Shown here piece after piece: positions 37,184-45,500 of a DNA stretch of 64,000 nt. Source of the DNA: Haloplasma contractile (GTDB lineage Bacteria; Bacillota_I; Bacilli_A; Haloplasmatales; Haloplasmataceae). The notes beneath the pieces were generated by a model. It had not been told where the DNA came from. It saw only the letters and a program-made list of their open reading frames with translations, and searched no databases. How positions within the stretch are numbered: position 1 is the stretch's first letter; each line of letters starts with the position of its first letter. Where the stretch lies: contig JAENYC010000001.1 of assembly GCA_016841945.1 (NCBI GenBank), positions 62,001 to 126,000 on the forward strand, written 5' to 3'. A program made the translations under genes and the position numbers.

Positions 37184-38941
37184 TTAGGCAAATATTTCAC
37201 TAAATTTAGTTTGATATTTTTCTAACACAATTTTTTTATCTTTAGGATTAATCTTTTCCAATACTTCCATGACTTTATCATATGCTTTGTTATAACTTTT
37301 TTTATAAAACAACTCTTCTGCCATTAATAGATCTTTTTGATACTCTTTTTTGGAAAAATATCTATTAGCATAGACCAAAACAAATTCAGTTAAAAGTGTT
37401 TTATACACAATCCCATTAATATCTTGTGTAGTTTTTTCAACCTTATGAACTAATCCTTTTAATGCATCATTTAACCTCACAATATCTATTGGGAATGAAC
37501 TTAACAACATATATAATTGCGTCAATTCTAAATTTAGATTTCTAATTATTTTTAAATATTTTTTATGATCATCAAAATTAGCATATTTAATGTATTTTTT
37601 TGTCCCATTAATCTTCTCTGTCATCAAAGAAATCTGTTCTCGTGCACTTTGTTCATCTTTATATATCTCATCGATAATGACTAAATGATGATCTAATTCT
37701 TTTGATATCATCGCGATTTTATTGGTTATATTTTCTAACTGTTCTCTTATTTCAACATTTGATATTTCATGATGTTTAAATTGTTTATCTAAATCTGACA
37801 GTTGCTTTTTAATTATATCAATATCAAATAAAATCTGTTCAATCATTTTAATTTCTTTATCTGTAATATTATATGAGCCTTGCACAATTTTAAAAATTGA
37901 GATAAAATTTTTCGCTGTATTTTCAACTTTAACAATATTTTCATTTTGAATTATTAAATGGTCTTTTATATAGTTTTTATTTTCTAATTCTGTTTCTAAT
38001 TGTTTAGTATATTGATTTAAAAACTTCTCAACTTCATTTAATCGACTATCAAAATCATCAACTTTAAATGTATTCACTTCATCAATGATATTTTCAGTTT
38101 GTATATAATGATGATCATACTGTTTCTTATACTCTATTTTCATTATTTTCAATTCTTCTTCATTAAAATGATTTGCTAAATCTTTTAAATGATCAAATTT
38201 TGGTTTTAAAACTGTATTAATACGTTCTAATAATTTTGGGCTATTTTGAATATAATTTTCTAATATTTTTATTTCTTTAAAAATATTAGATGCGATATTA
38301 TCAGCTTCAACAAATTGTGATTGTTCAATACATTGATGACATTCTTCAAATTTTGATTCAATTTGTTTAAAATACGTTTCAATTTTTTCTTCATTATGTT
38401 TATATTGATCACCATGATTAATATAAGTCTTTTTTAAATCCGTGACCATTTCACGATATTTATTAATGTATTTCCTGTTATCACTAGCCATATCAATGTA
38501 TTCAATTATTTCATCTTTAAAACGATTAGCTTTTTCTTCTAATTCATTGATATCTTTATTAAAAGCATTTTTTAAACTCACAAAATATTGATAATTATTT
38601 TGATCAATAGCATCTTCTAATACATCGAGCATACTATATTGCGCATCAACTTCTCTGACTAATTTTTCAATTTCTTTTTTCCATCTTAAAACAAGCATAC
38701 CTAATTTTTGATCAGTTTTTAAATTATCATAAGATGAATAATTTTTTATTACTTCATGTTGTTTTAATTCTTGAATTCTTTCTCTTAAGACATCTAGTGT
38801 ATTACGATATTTTTTCTTTTTCGCATTAAATATGATAATTACTGTCATAAGAAGAATAAATAAAACAACAAAAGAGGCAATAATGATCGCTAATTTTAAA
38901 TTTTCTCCCTTTTCTAGAAATTCTTTGAAACCTTCAAGCAT
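37184..38941 (-). CDS. ezrA: Septation ring formation regulator EzrA
   Basis: A 585-aa division protein. One N-terminal membrane segment (KLAIIIASFVVLFILLMTVIIIF cut here to its core) is followed by a long cytoplasmic coiled-coil of spectrin-like repeats. EzrA binds FtsZ and keeps Z-rings at midcell. I start at ATG 38941, where GAGGTGATAGA precedes it. The frame extends further upstream to 39067, but without an RBS and into the fRMsr gene. Length then fits the family (~560-575). Context matches Bacillus: between the thiI/nifZ pair and the GAF protein. Confidence 0.92.
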   Translation of the reverse strand: MLEGFKEFLEKGENLKLAIIIASFVVLFILLMTVIIIFNAKKKKYRNTLDVLRERIQELKQHEVIKNYSSYDNLKTDQKLGMLVLRWKKEIEKLVREVDAQYSMLDVLEDAIDQNNYQYFVSLKNAFNKDINELEEKANRFKDEIIEYIDMASDNRKYINKYREMVTDLKKTYINHGDQYKHNEEKIETYFKQIESKFEECHQCIEQSQFVEADNIASNIFKEIKILENYIQNSPKLLERINTVLKPKFDHLKDLANHFNEEELKIMKIEYKKQYDHHYIQTENIIDEVNTFKVDDFDSRLNEVEKFLNQYTKQLETELENKNYIKDHLIIQNENIVKVENTAKNFISIFKIVQGSYNITDKEIKMIEQILFDIDIIKKQLSDLDKQFKHHEISNVEIREQLENITNKIAMISKELDHHLVIIDEIYKDEQSAREQISLMTEKINGTKKYIKYANFDDHKKYLKIIRNLNLELTQLYMLLSSFPIDIVRLNDALKGLVHKVEKTTQDINGIVYKTLLTEFVLVYANRYFSKKEYQKDLLMAEELFYKKSYNKAYDKVMEVLEKINPKDKKIVLEKYQTKFSEIFA

Positions 38942-39052
38942 TTCTATCACCTCAATCACTCTCCAATTACTATATATTTTAGCATAATTTTCTTCATTTT
39001 TCATTTTCTTTTTAATAATTTTTGTTATAATAATAAATATTGAGGTGATAAT

Positions 39053-39535
39053 ATGTTCATAAAGCAAAATTATTCCGATAATTTAGAAGAATCTTATCAA
39101 TTATTATTAGAACAGTTAAAACATCTAATAGTGGGAGAAAGTGATTTAATTGCCAATCTTGCTAATGCTTCAGCGCTTTTAAATCAGTTTTTAAATGATG
39201 TAAACTGGGTTGGTTTTTATATTAAAAAAGAAAATAAATTAGTATTAGGTCCTTTTCAAGGACTACCTGCATGTATTAGAATCCCACTAAATAAAGGTGT
39301 GTGCGGACATGCAGCAACATCAAAAGAAACTATTTTAGTAAATAATGTCCATGAATTTTGTGACCATATTGCCTGTGACAGCCAAACCAATTCAGAAATT
39401 GTTGTTCCAATAATTGACAAAACTAATCAATTGATAGGTGTATTAGATATCGATAGTCCAAAATATAATCGTTTTTCTGATATGGATCAATTATATTTAG
39501 AAAAATTTGTTAAGATATTAGTTGACAATCTTTAA
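39053..39535 (+). CDS. Free methionine-(R)-sulfoxide reductase, GAF type
   Basis: A 160-aa GAF-domain enzyme that reduces free Met-R-sulfoxide. The three cysteines of fRMsr are present: PACIRIPL, GVCGHAA and HIACDS, the last holding the catalytic Cys. LIGVLDIDSP closes the GAF fold. RBS GAGGTG before ATG. Divergent from ezrA; equivalent to Bacillus YtsP/YebR and at the same place next to rpsD. Confidence 0.93.
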   Translation: MFIKQNYSDNLEESYQLLLEQLKHLIVGESDLIANLANASALLNQFLNDVNWVGFYIKKENKLVLGPFQGLPACIRIPLNKGVCGHAATSKETILVNNVHEFCDHIACDSQTNSEIVVPIIDKTNQLIGVLDIDSPKYNRFSDMDQLYLEKFVKILVDNL

Positions 39536-39540
39536 AAAGA

Positions 39541-39742
39541 TTGACATTTCTCTATAACTAGTATATACTATTTAGGTGCAAATAAAAGCAGCAGTTTTTT
39601 CATTTAAAGTATTTAGATAATACCATTAAGGGTTTTTAAAGTAACTCTAAGGCTGCTAGAGTGAAATAATCAATATTATCTATCCTTTAAATAAGAGAAA
39701 GCATCTTCTTTTATATGCCAAAAAATTAAAGGAGGATTAATT
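39541..39742 (+). promoter_or_regulatory. rpsD promoter and long leader
   Basis: TTGACA (39541-39546), 17-nt spacer and TATACT (39564-39569) form a strong promoter. The ~165-nt leader has a long-range pairing AGCAGC (near 39588) with GCTGCT (near 39653). In Bacillus, S4 binds its own rpsD leader to repress translation; this leader is in the right place for the same control. I cannot match the exact S4-binding fold by eye. Confidence 0.65.
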
Positions 39743-40345
39743 ATGTCACGTTATACGGGACCAACATGGAAAAAATCTCGTCGCTTAGGTTTTTCGATTC
39801 TAGAATCAGGAAAAGAATTACAAAGACGTGCTTTCCCACCAGGACAACATGGAACGAAACGTCGTCGTCAACCATCTGAGTATGGTTTACAATTACAAGA
39901 AAAACAAAAATTACGATTTATGTATGGGTTAAATGAACGTCAGTTTAAAAACCTATTTGAAAAAGCAAACAAAATGCAAGGTGTTCATGGTGAAAACTTT
40001 ATATTTTTATTAGAATCTCGCTTAGATAACCTTGTCTATCGTTTAGGTTTAGCAAGAACACGACGTCAAGGCAGACAACTTGTCAGTCATGGACACATTC
40101 TTGTCGATGGAAAACGTGTTAATATTCCATCATATCTTGTACAACCTGGACAGGAGATTTCTCTAAAAGAAAAATCACGTAATTTAAGCATTGTTAAAGA
40201 TGCACTAGAAGCAACAGTTTCTAGACCTGAATATGTTACTTTCGATGAAAATAAGCTATCTGGTACTTATGCTCGTCTTCCTATGAGAGAAGAGTTACAT
40301 CCAGAAATTAAAGAAAGTTTAATCGTCGAGTTTTACAGCCGTTAA
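39743..40345 (+). CDS. rpsD: 30S ribosomal protein S4
   Basis: A 200-aa ribosomal protein that binds 16S rRNA early in assembly. [17 protein letters not shown] at the N-terminus and the S4 RNA-binding domain [20 protein letters not shown] are plain. AAAGGAGG precedes ATG. Monocistronic, apart from its operon in most bacteria, as in Bacillus. Ends at a bidirectional terminator shared with hflX. Confidence 0.98.
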   Translation: MSRYTGPTWKKSRRLGFSILESGKELQRRAFPPGQHGTKRRRQPSEYGLQLQEKQKLRFMYGLNERQFKNLFEKANKMQGVHGENFIFLLESRLDNLVYRLGLARTRRQGRQLVSHGHILVDGKRVNIPSYLVQPGQEISLKEKSRNLSIVKDALEATVSRPEYVTFDENKLSGTYARLPMREELHPEIKESLIVEFYSR

Positions 40346-40352
40346 TGAATTA

Positions 40353-40384
40353 AAAAAACCTTCTACTTTTGTAGAAGGTTTTTT
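40353..40384. terminator. Bidirectional terminator between rpsD and hflX
   Basis: AAAAAACCTTCTAC-TTTT-GTAGAAGGTTTTTT: a 14-bp stem with A and T runs, serving both convergent genes. Confidence 0.93.
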
Positions 40385-40386
40385 AA

Positions 40387-41631
40387 TTACAATACGTATT
40401 GATTATATTTTTCATAATCTTTTTTTGTACATATTAAAGACAATAAAGTTCCTCTATTATCATAAGAGGTATCATTTACATCAGCAGACTGATGAAAATA
40501 ATTAACAAGATTCATCTTATCGTACGGAATTAACATTTTACATGATATACAATCAGTAAATAATTTCTTATCTATTTTTTCTAGTAATTCTTTTATCCCA
40601 ATTTGTCTTTTAGCTGAAATATAAAGATTATTTCCCTCAATTTTAGGTAGTGGCGTATCTACTAAATCAGATTTATTATAAACTGTAATGATTGGAATAT
40701 CTACAATACCTATTTCTTTTAAAGTATCCATCACGACTTGCATTTGTTTTTGATAATATGGATGATGATAATCTACAACATGAATCAATAAATCAGATTC
40801 AAGTGCCTCTTCTAATGTTGAACGAAATGCATTAATAAGGTGATGCGGTAACTGTTCAATGAATCCTACTGTATCTGCCAAAAGAAATGATTTGGTATTA
40901 CTTAGTTTTATTTGTCTTACAGATGTATCTAGTGTTGCAAACAACATATTCTTTTCAAACACATTTTTATGACTAGAATGATATAAACTCATGACAGTAT
41001 TTAATATTGTTGACTTACCCGCATTGGTATATCCAACTAATGATACAACTTTCATATGATTTTTTTGTCTTAGGTTTCTTTGTGTTTTTCTTTGTAAGAT
41101 GACTGTTTCTAAATCACTCTTTAGTGATTTTATTTTTTGCTCAATTTGTCGCCTTTCAGTTTCTAATTTTTTTTCACCTGAACCACGATTAATCACACCT
41201 CCACCTCTTTGTCGACTAAGATTCGCACTTTGATCGATTAATCGTGGTAACATATACTGTAATCGTGCAATTTCAACTTGGATTTGACTTTCTTTTGACT
41301 TTGCTCTTTCATTAAAGATATCAAGGATTAAATTTGTACGGTCCAATACAATACACTCTAAATATCCTTCCAAATGATTAACTTGAGAAGGTGACAATTC
41401 ATTATTAAAAACGACCTTATCTAAGTCATGTCTAACAATTATCTGTTTTATTTCTTCTAATTTCCCTTTTCCAACATAATAGGTTGGATTTATCTTATTC
41501 ACATTCTGTATCACAACATCAAATACATCATAATTTAAACCAATGGCAAGGTTTTTAAGTTCTTCTATTGAATATTCAAAATGACTTTGTTTTTTATAAT
41601 TTATACCTATTAAAATAATTTTTTCTTTCAT
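40387..41631 (-). CDS. hflX: Ribosome-splitting GTPase HflX
   Basis: A 414-aa GTPase that binds stalled or vacant 70S ribosomes and splits them. The N-terminal HflX domain (~1-190) includes the basic loop RQRGGGVINRGSGEKKLETERR. G-domain: GYTNAGKSTIL (G1), DTVGFIEQLPHHLI (G3) and YNKSDL (G4). Some HflX proteins (HflXr in Listeria) give macrolide-lincosamide resistance. RBS AAGGAGG lies just beyond an intrinsic terminator in the leader, so expression requires antitermination. See the leader feature for the proposed antibiotic control. Confidence 0.95.
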   Translation of the reverse strand: MKEKIILIGINYKKQSHFEYSIEELKNLAIGLNYDVFDVVIQNVNKINPTYYVGKGKLEEIKQIIVRHDLDKVVFNNELSPSQVNHLEGYLECIVLDRTNLILDIFNERAKSKESQIQVEIARLQYMLPRLIDQSANLSRQRGGGVINRGSGEKKLETERRQIEQKIKSLKSDLETVILQRKTQRNLRQKNHMKVVSLVGYTNAGKSTILNTVMSLYHSSHKNVFEKNMLFATLDTSVRQIKLSNTKSFLLADTVGFIEQLPHHLINAFRSTLEEALESDLLIHVVDYHHPYYQKQMQVVMDTLKEIGIVDIPIITVYNKSDLVDTPLPKIEGNNLYISAKRQIGIKELLEKIDKKLFTDCISCKMLIPYDKMNLVNYFHQSADVNDTSYDNRGTLLSLICTKKDYEKYNQYVL

Positions 41632-41658
41632 TACATATCCTCCTTTTAAAAAATAAAA

Positions 41659-41681
41659 AACACAAGACTAAATCTTGTGTT
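41659..41681 (-). terminator. Intrinsic terminator in the hflX leader
   Basis: AACACAAGA-TTTAG-TCTTGTGTT, a 9-bp stem with a 5-nt loop, followed by TTTTTTATTTTTT on the minus strand. It ends about 20 nt before the hflX RBS. Confidence 0.9.
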
Positions 41682-41817
41682 AAGCATGCTAAAAAGGGAC
41701 ATAAATGGCGAACCTAAAAAAGGATGATTTATTATTTATTTTTGTATACTAAAATAAGGTATCCTTCAATAAGAGACCAATAGCGATTTGCTTTTCACAA
41801 GCGTTTAGTCTATTTAA

Positions 41818-41862
41818 TTACTGATTCACAGATGATAATCGCATTCTTCCTATTGAAAACAT
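41818..41862 (-). CDS. hflX leader peptide with Arg-Met-Arg-Leu motif
   Basis: A 14-codon ORF reading MFSIGRMRLSSVNQ then TAA. AGAGAGGA lies about 11 nt upstream, an acceptable though long RBS spacing. The peptide contains R6-M7-R8-L9, fitting the +X+ pattern at which macrolide-bound ribosomes arrest, and it recalls the ErmDL leader (14 residues, with Met-Arg-Leu). It lies within the leader transcript ahead of an antiterminator/terminator pair. A regulatory peptide is inferred; translation is not proven. Confidence 0.6.
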   Translation of the reverse strand: MFSIGRMRLSSVNQ

Positions 41863-41926
41863 CCCTTATCCATCCTCTCTAATTTATTCCTTTATATTCT
41901 AACATATAATATAAATATTCACAATA

Positions 41927-42322
41927 TTAATTTAAATACTTTCTTATTACCATTCCATGTGATTCTAACATCTTAAAACGTTTATAAAACGATTGAAGTG
42001 GTTGATCACATGTTAAATCAATATTAGTAATAGGTTTTAACTCATTTAATAAGATTTCCATTAACTTTGTCCCTATGCCTTGATTTTGATATTCTGGTAA
42101 GACTTCGAGCATCGGTATAAAAGCAAAATGTGTTTTATCACTTAATGCGTTGATAAAACCTATGACTTTTTGTGTTTCATTATCTATCGCTAATACTTTG
42201 TATTGACTATTTTGTAATATTTGAAAATGATTTTTCTTTGAAATTGGCTTTTTCCACCCAACAAAAAAACCTTCTAACATATCTTGATTAATATTATTTA
42301 AATTCGATTGATAAGATATCAT
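41927..42322 (-). CDS. GNAT-family N-acetyltransferase
   Basis: A 131-aa acetyltransferase. Motif A for acetyl-CoA is VLPEYQNQGIGTKLM (Q-x2-G-x-G). Central IGFINALSD and the C-terminal LQSFYKRFKMLESHGM fit the GNAT fold. Target unknown. It ends just upstream of the hflX promoter, and follows a small membrane protein gene by 24 nt; they may be co-transcribed. Confidence 0.87.
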   Translation of the reverse strand: MISYQSNLNNINQDMLEGFFVGWKKPISKKNHFQILQNSQYKVLAIDNETQKVIGFINALSDKTHFAFIPMLEVLPEYQNQGIGTKLMEILLNELKPITNIDLTCDQPLQSFYKRFKMLESHGMVIRKYLN

Positions 42323-42346
42323 ATAATCAACTCTCTCTTAATAAAT

Positions 42347-42535
42347 CTAATCACATTTTTTATAATAACGATACATGACAAAAAATGAACCAAAACATAT
42401 TAAAGCAGGAATAATTAATAATAAATCATATAAACCACCTTTAATTAAAGAAACAACAAATATTATTAAAGCAATAACAAAAAGCATGAATTGTATTATG
42501 GTAATTATTTTATATAATTTTTTTTCACAACTCAT
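42347..42535 (-). CDS. Small two-TM membrane protein
   Basis: A 62-aa protein with two hydrophobic helices (FMLFVIALIIFVVSLI and LLLIIPALICFGSFFVMY) joined by a short Gly-Asp turn, and basic ends. Possible RBS AAGGGGG. No family recognised. Upstream of a GNAT gene with 24-nt spacing. Confidence 0.65.
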   Translation of the reverse strand: MSCEKKLYKIITIIQFMLFVIALIIFVVSLIKGGLYDLLLIIPALICFGSFFVMYRYYKKCD

Positions 42536-42617
42536 CTAATTCCCCCTTACTTATATAACATTATAATAGCATTTTCTTAAAAATATGAAATAAAAACTAA
42601 TTTTACAATCAAAATAT

Positions 42618-42658
42618 ATAAGGCTGTTGATTCATCAATCTTAACCAACAACCCTATA
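42618..42658 (-). terminator. Probable terminator after tyrS
   Basis: AGGGTTGTTG and CAACAGCCTT pair over ten positions with G-U wobbles. The tail is only moderately T-rich (ATATATTTTG). It lies directly after the tyrS stop. Confidence 0.6.
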
Positions 42659-42661
42659 TAT

Positions 42662-43927
42662 CTATTCAAATTTAGCTACAAAGTAATTTTTCTTACCTCG
42701 TCTTAAAATGATGTATTTACTTTCTATGGCAATACTTTTTGTAATCGCAAACTCTAAATCAGTTATTTTTTCTCCATTTATTGATACAGAATTATTATTG
42801 ATAAACTCACGGGCTTGTCGCTTACTACTTGCTGCACCTGTTTCAACTAAAAAGTCAACAATTTGAATTTTTTCTTTTAGTTCACTTGATGGTAAACCCT
42901 TAAAAGCAGCTTCAATCTCATCACCGGTTAAACTTTTTATATCGCCTTTAAATAAACTCTCTGTTATTTTTAACGCTTGTTTCAATGCCTTTTCACCATG
43001 TACTAAAGTAACAATCTCTTTTGCGAGTTCATTTTGTGCTTCTCTTAAATGAGGTTCTGTATTTACTTTATTCTCTAATTCAAGTATTCTTTCTTTAGAT
43101 AAGAAAGTAAAGTACTTTAAGAACTTTACAACATCTGCATCACTTGTATTAAGGAAGAATTGATACATTTCATACGGTGATGTTAACTTAGCATTTAACC
43201 ATATAGAACCACCTGCAGTTTTACCAAATTTGGTTCCATCAGCTTTGGTGACAAGTGGCATCGTTAAACCAACTACTTTTACATCAGCACCATTGGTTTT
43301 TCTAATCAGTTCTAAACCAGATGTGATATTTCCCCATTGATCACTTCCACCAATTTGTAATTTGCAATTTTTTTGTTCAAAAAGATGTTTAAAATCCATC
43401 GCTTGTAGAATTGTATAAGTAAACTCTGTATAAGAAATACCAGTTTCTAAGCGACTTGCAATGGTATCTTTGGCTAACATATAATTCACACTAAAATGTT
43501 TTCCTAAATCGCGCAAGAAATCAATAACCGATAAATCTTTGGTCCAGTCATAATTATTGACCATCTCTGCACCATTTTGACTTTTATCAAAATGTAGAAA
43601 CTGAGATAGTTGATTTTTAATTGATTGAGACCAGTTAAAGACCGTGTCTAATGTGTTTAAAGAACGTTCTGAAGTTTTTCCACTTGGGTCACCAATTAAA
43701 CCCGTTGCCCCACCAACCAGTGGTAATGGTTTATGTCCTGCCTCTTGAAATCTTTTTAAAACTAAAATAGGAAGTAAAGAACCCACATGTAAACTCTCTG
43801 CGGTAGGGTCAAATCCACAATACAATGTAATGGATTCAGATTCTAACAACTCATCTAACGCTTCTAAATCAGTACAATCATTGATTAATCCACGCCAAGA
43901 TAAATCTTTTAATAATTTATTTTTCAT
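42662..43927 (-). CDS. tyrS: Tyrosyl-tRNA synthetase
   Basis: A 421-aa class I synthetase. The HIGH motif is HVGS (LHVGSLLP); the KMSKS motif is KFGKT (DGTKFGKTAGGS). GGSDQWGNI binds the tyrosine/tRNA. A C-terminal S4 RNA-binding domain (~350-420) contains KRQAREFINNNSVSING. It follows a GNAT gene by 15 nt and both are behind a tyrosine T-box (44425-44640). Confidence 0.97.
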   Translation of the reverse strand: MKNKLLKDLSWRGLINDCTDLEALDELLESESITLYCGFDPTAESLHVGSLLPILVLKRFQEAGHKPLPLVGGATGLIGDPSGKTSERSLNTLDTVFNWSQSIKNQLSQFLHFDKSQNGAEMVNNYDWTKDLSVIDFLRDLGKHFSVNYMLAKDTIASRLETGISYTEFTYTILQAMDFKHLFEQKNCKLQIGGSDQWGNITSGLELIRKTNGADVKVVGLTMPLVTKADGTKFGKTAGGSIWLNAKLTSPYEMYQFFLNTSDADVVKFLKYFTFLSKERILELENKVNTEPHLREAQNELAKEIVTLVHGEKALKQALKITESLFKGDIKSLTGDEIEAAFKGLPSSELKEKIQIVDFLVETGAASSKRQAREFINNNSVSINGEKITDLEFAITKSIAIESKYIILRRGKKNYFVAKFE

Positions 43928-43942
43928 ATTTTCTCTCCTTTT

Positions 43943-44410
43943 TTATAATTTTAACATCATTTTTCTATTTAAAGTTTTCATATTTTTCGACTCATAAAAC
44001 TTAATCGCCCTTTCATTAAACTCCCATACATTTAACTCTAACGAACTAGCATTTTTTTCCTTGGCGATTTTTTTACATTCATTCATTAAAAGTGATCCAT
44101 AACCTTTATTTGGATATTTAGTTTTAATAGCAAAATCTTCTATTAATGCATATTTTCTTTTCACAATGAACTCAATATCCGGTGTTTCTCTTATATGAAG
44201 TAAAGCAATTCCCACTATTTCTTGTTCGTTTTCTATGATTAAAAAGAAGTAGTCATCACGTTCCATAATTTGAGTAAAATATGGCTTTGGTAAAGGATTC
44301 CCTTTTTCATTAAAATAGTCCACAAGATGTTTAGCATGTAGTTGATGTACTTCATAATAGATAGGATATATCTTTTCATAGTCATTTATATTTGCATAAC
44401 GTATGTTCAT
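43943..44410 (-). CDS. GNAT acetyltransferase co-transcribed with tyrS
   Basis: A 155-aa GNAT protein. Motif A is KYPNKGYGSLLMNECKK; ERAIKFYESKNM is motif B. RBS AAAGGAGG before ATG. It lies between the tyrosine T-box and tyrS, so it is switched on when tyrosine is scarce. Substrate unknown; an amino-acid or antibiotic target cannot be told apart from sequence. Confidence 0.9.
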   Translation of the reverse strand: MNIRYANINDYEKIYPIYYEVHQLHAKHLVDYFNEKGNPLPKPYFTQIMERDDYFFLIIENEQEIVGIALLHIRETPDIEFIVKRKYALIEDFAIKTKYPNKGYGSLLMNECKKIAKEKNASSLELNVWEFNERAIKFYESKNMKTLNRKMMLKL

Positions 44411-44424
44411 ACTTCCTCCTTTAT

Positions 44425-44640
44425 AGAAATTGCGTCCTTATCTCTAAGGACGCAAGATGCGTGGTACCACCCTAGTTCACAAAAATTTGTGCACTCAAAT
44501 TGATAACGGATAATCCGTCTACATAGTAGAAGCTCCTAGATTGTATTTCATTTTGATTTCTATCTTAGTTTCCACCAACCACTAAGTCTCTATAAATTAA
44601 AAATTCAAAACTACTATATCTACTCAACGCTTATATAACT
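44425..44640 (-). promoter_or_regulatory. Tyrosine T-box leader of the GNAT-tyrS operon
   Basis: Minus strand: Stem I with TATAGAGACTTAGTGGTTGGTGG, specifier TAC (Tyr) in ATGAAATACAATC, T-box AGGGTGGTACCACG near 44460-44474, and terminator TGCGTCCTTA-TCTC-TAAGGACGCA (44431-44454). Uncharged tRNA-Tyr should induce the GNAT gene and tyrS. Stem I is near-identical to the T-box upstream of pduL. Confidence 0.95.
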
Positions 44641-44653
44641 ATCATATGATTAA

Positions 44654-45226
44654 CTATTTAATCAGTTCAACTAATTGTCCATTTTTTACACCAGCTGCAT
44701 TTCCTTCATCAACATCTACATGCATCTCTAATGCAAAATCATCTCTTACTCTTACTAATACATTGTCAAATATAAGAGCTCTTTCGCCATCTACTTTTAT
44801 TTGAACACGGTCTTTATCTTTTACACCGAATTCTAATGCGTCATTAGTGTGCATATGAATATGACGACTTGCTACAATAACACCTTTTTCAATTTCAACT
44901 TCACCATTTGGACCAATGATATTAACACCTGGTGTGTCATTAATATCACCTGAATCTCTAACAGGTGGATAAACACCTAATTTAAAACTATCAGTCTTAG
45001 ATATTTCTATTTGTGTTTTTTTTCTAACAGGCCCCAATACACGAACGCCTTTAATCGAACCTTTTGGACCGATTAGTTCTACTTTTTCATTCGCTGCAAA
45101 TTGTCCTGGTTGTGAAAGGTCTTTATATTTTGTTAATTCAAACCCTTCACCAAATAATGTTTTTAAATCTTCTTGACTTAAATGAATATGACGATTACTC
45201 ATCGCAATTGGTAGTTGTTTTTTCAT
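44654..45226 (-). CDS. pduL: PduL-type phosphotransacylase
   Basis: A 190-aa enzyme that moves acyl groups between CoA and phosphate (propionyl- or acetyl-CoA). The two PduL half-domains each carry the metal-binding His motif: NRHIHLSQEDL (residue ~12) and ASRHIHMHTNDAL (residue ~120). Length fits the free, non-microcompartment form (no N-terminal targeting peptide). RBS AGGAGG. It lies behind a tyrosine T-box terminator, which is unusual. No acetate kinase is nearby. Confidence 0.93.
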   Translation of the reverse strand: MKKQLPIAMSNRHIHLSQEDLKTLFGEGFELTKYKDLSQPGQFAANEKVELIGPKGSIKGVRVLGPVRKKTQIEISKTDSFKLGVYPPVRDSGDINDTPGVNIIGPNGEVEIEKGVIVASRHIHMHTNDALEFGVKDKDRVQIKVDGERALIFDNVLVRVRDDFALEMHVDVDEGNAAGVKNGQLVELIK

Positions 45227-45240
45227 TATATACCTCCTAT

Positions 45241-45475
45241 AAAATAAAAAAAGTCCTTATTATCTAAGGACGCTTTTGTGCGTGTTACCACCCTAGTTCA
45301 CTTACGTGCACTCGTTTAAAATAACGGGTTTACCGTCTACAGTTTTGGCTGTAGATGCTCATGGGTGTAATTTTCATTAAATCATTGTCTTAGTTTCCAC
45401 CAACCACTAAGTCTCTATAAACTTTGATATAATGATTAAACCAATCAACGCATAATATATTCAATCATAATATAA
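45241..45475 (-). promoter_or_regulatory. Tyrosine-type T-box leader upstream of pduL
   Basis: Minus strand: Stem I shares an exact ~31-nt stretch with the tyrS T-box (TATAGAGACTTAGTGGTTGG and onward). T-box AGGGTGGTAACACG at 45281-45294; terminator GTCCTTA-GATAA-TAAGGAC with T7 (45245-45271). The specifier, aligned to the tyrS copy, is most likely TAC (ATTACACCCAT), although ATT or TTA are possible. The duplication is recent. Confidence 0.9.
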
Positions 45476-45500
45476 TACAAATATCACAAAAATTCAAGAG

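Larger units (their letters stand above)
41632..41924 (-). promoter_or_regulatory. hflX leader: uORF, antiterminator and terminator
   Basis: Promoter TTGTGA (41919-41924), 17 nt, TAGAAT (41896-41901), start near 41889. A 14-codon uORF runs 41862-41818. The segment AGACTAAACGCTTGTG (41811-41796) is complementary over 14 bp (AGACTAAA/TTTAGTCT and CTTGTG/CACAAG, small internal loop) to the 5' arm and loop of the terminator AACACAAGA-TTTAG-TCTTGTGTT (41681-41659), which is followed by T-rich sequence and then the hflX RBS. TTGGTCT (41779-41773) can in turn pair with AGACTAA of the antiterminator. TTCAATA and GCGATT in the uORF pair with TATTGAA and AATCGC near 41770 and 41785. Confidence 0.75.

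Noticed and set aside
41700-41889. Rod-like RNA resembling 6S RNA upstream of hflX
   Set aside because: The uORF, the complementarity to the terminator and the RBS right after it fit an hflX attenuator better. No 6S-specific sequence could be matched.
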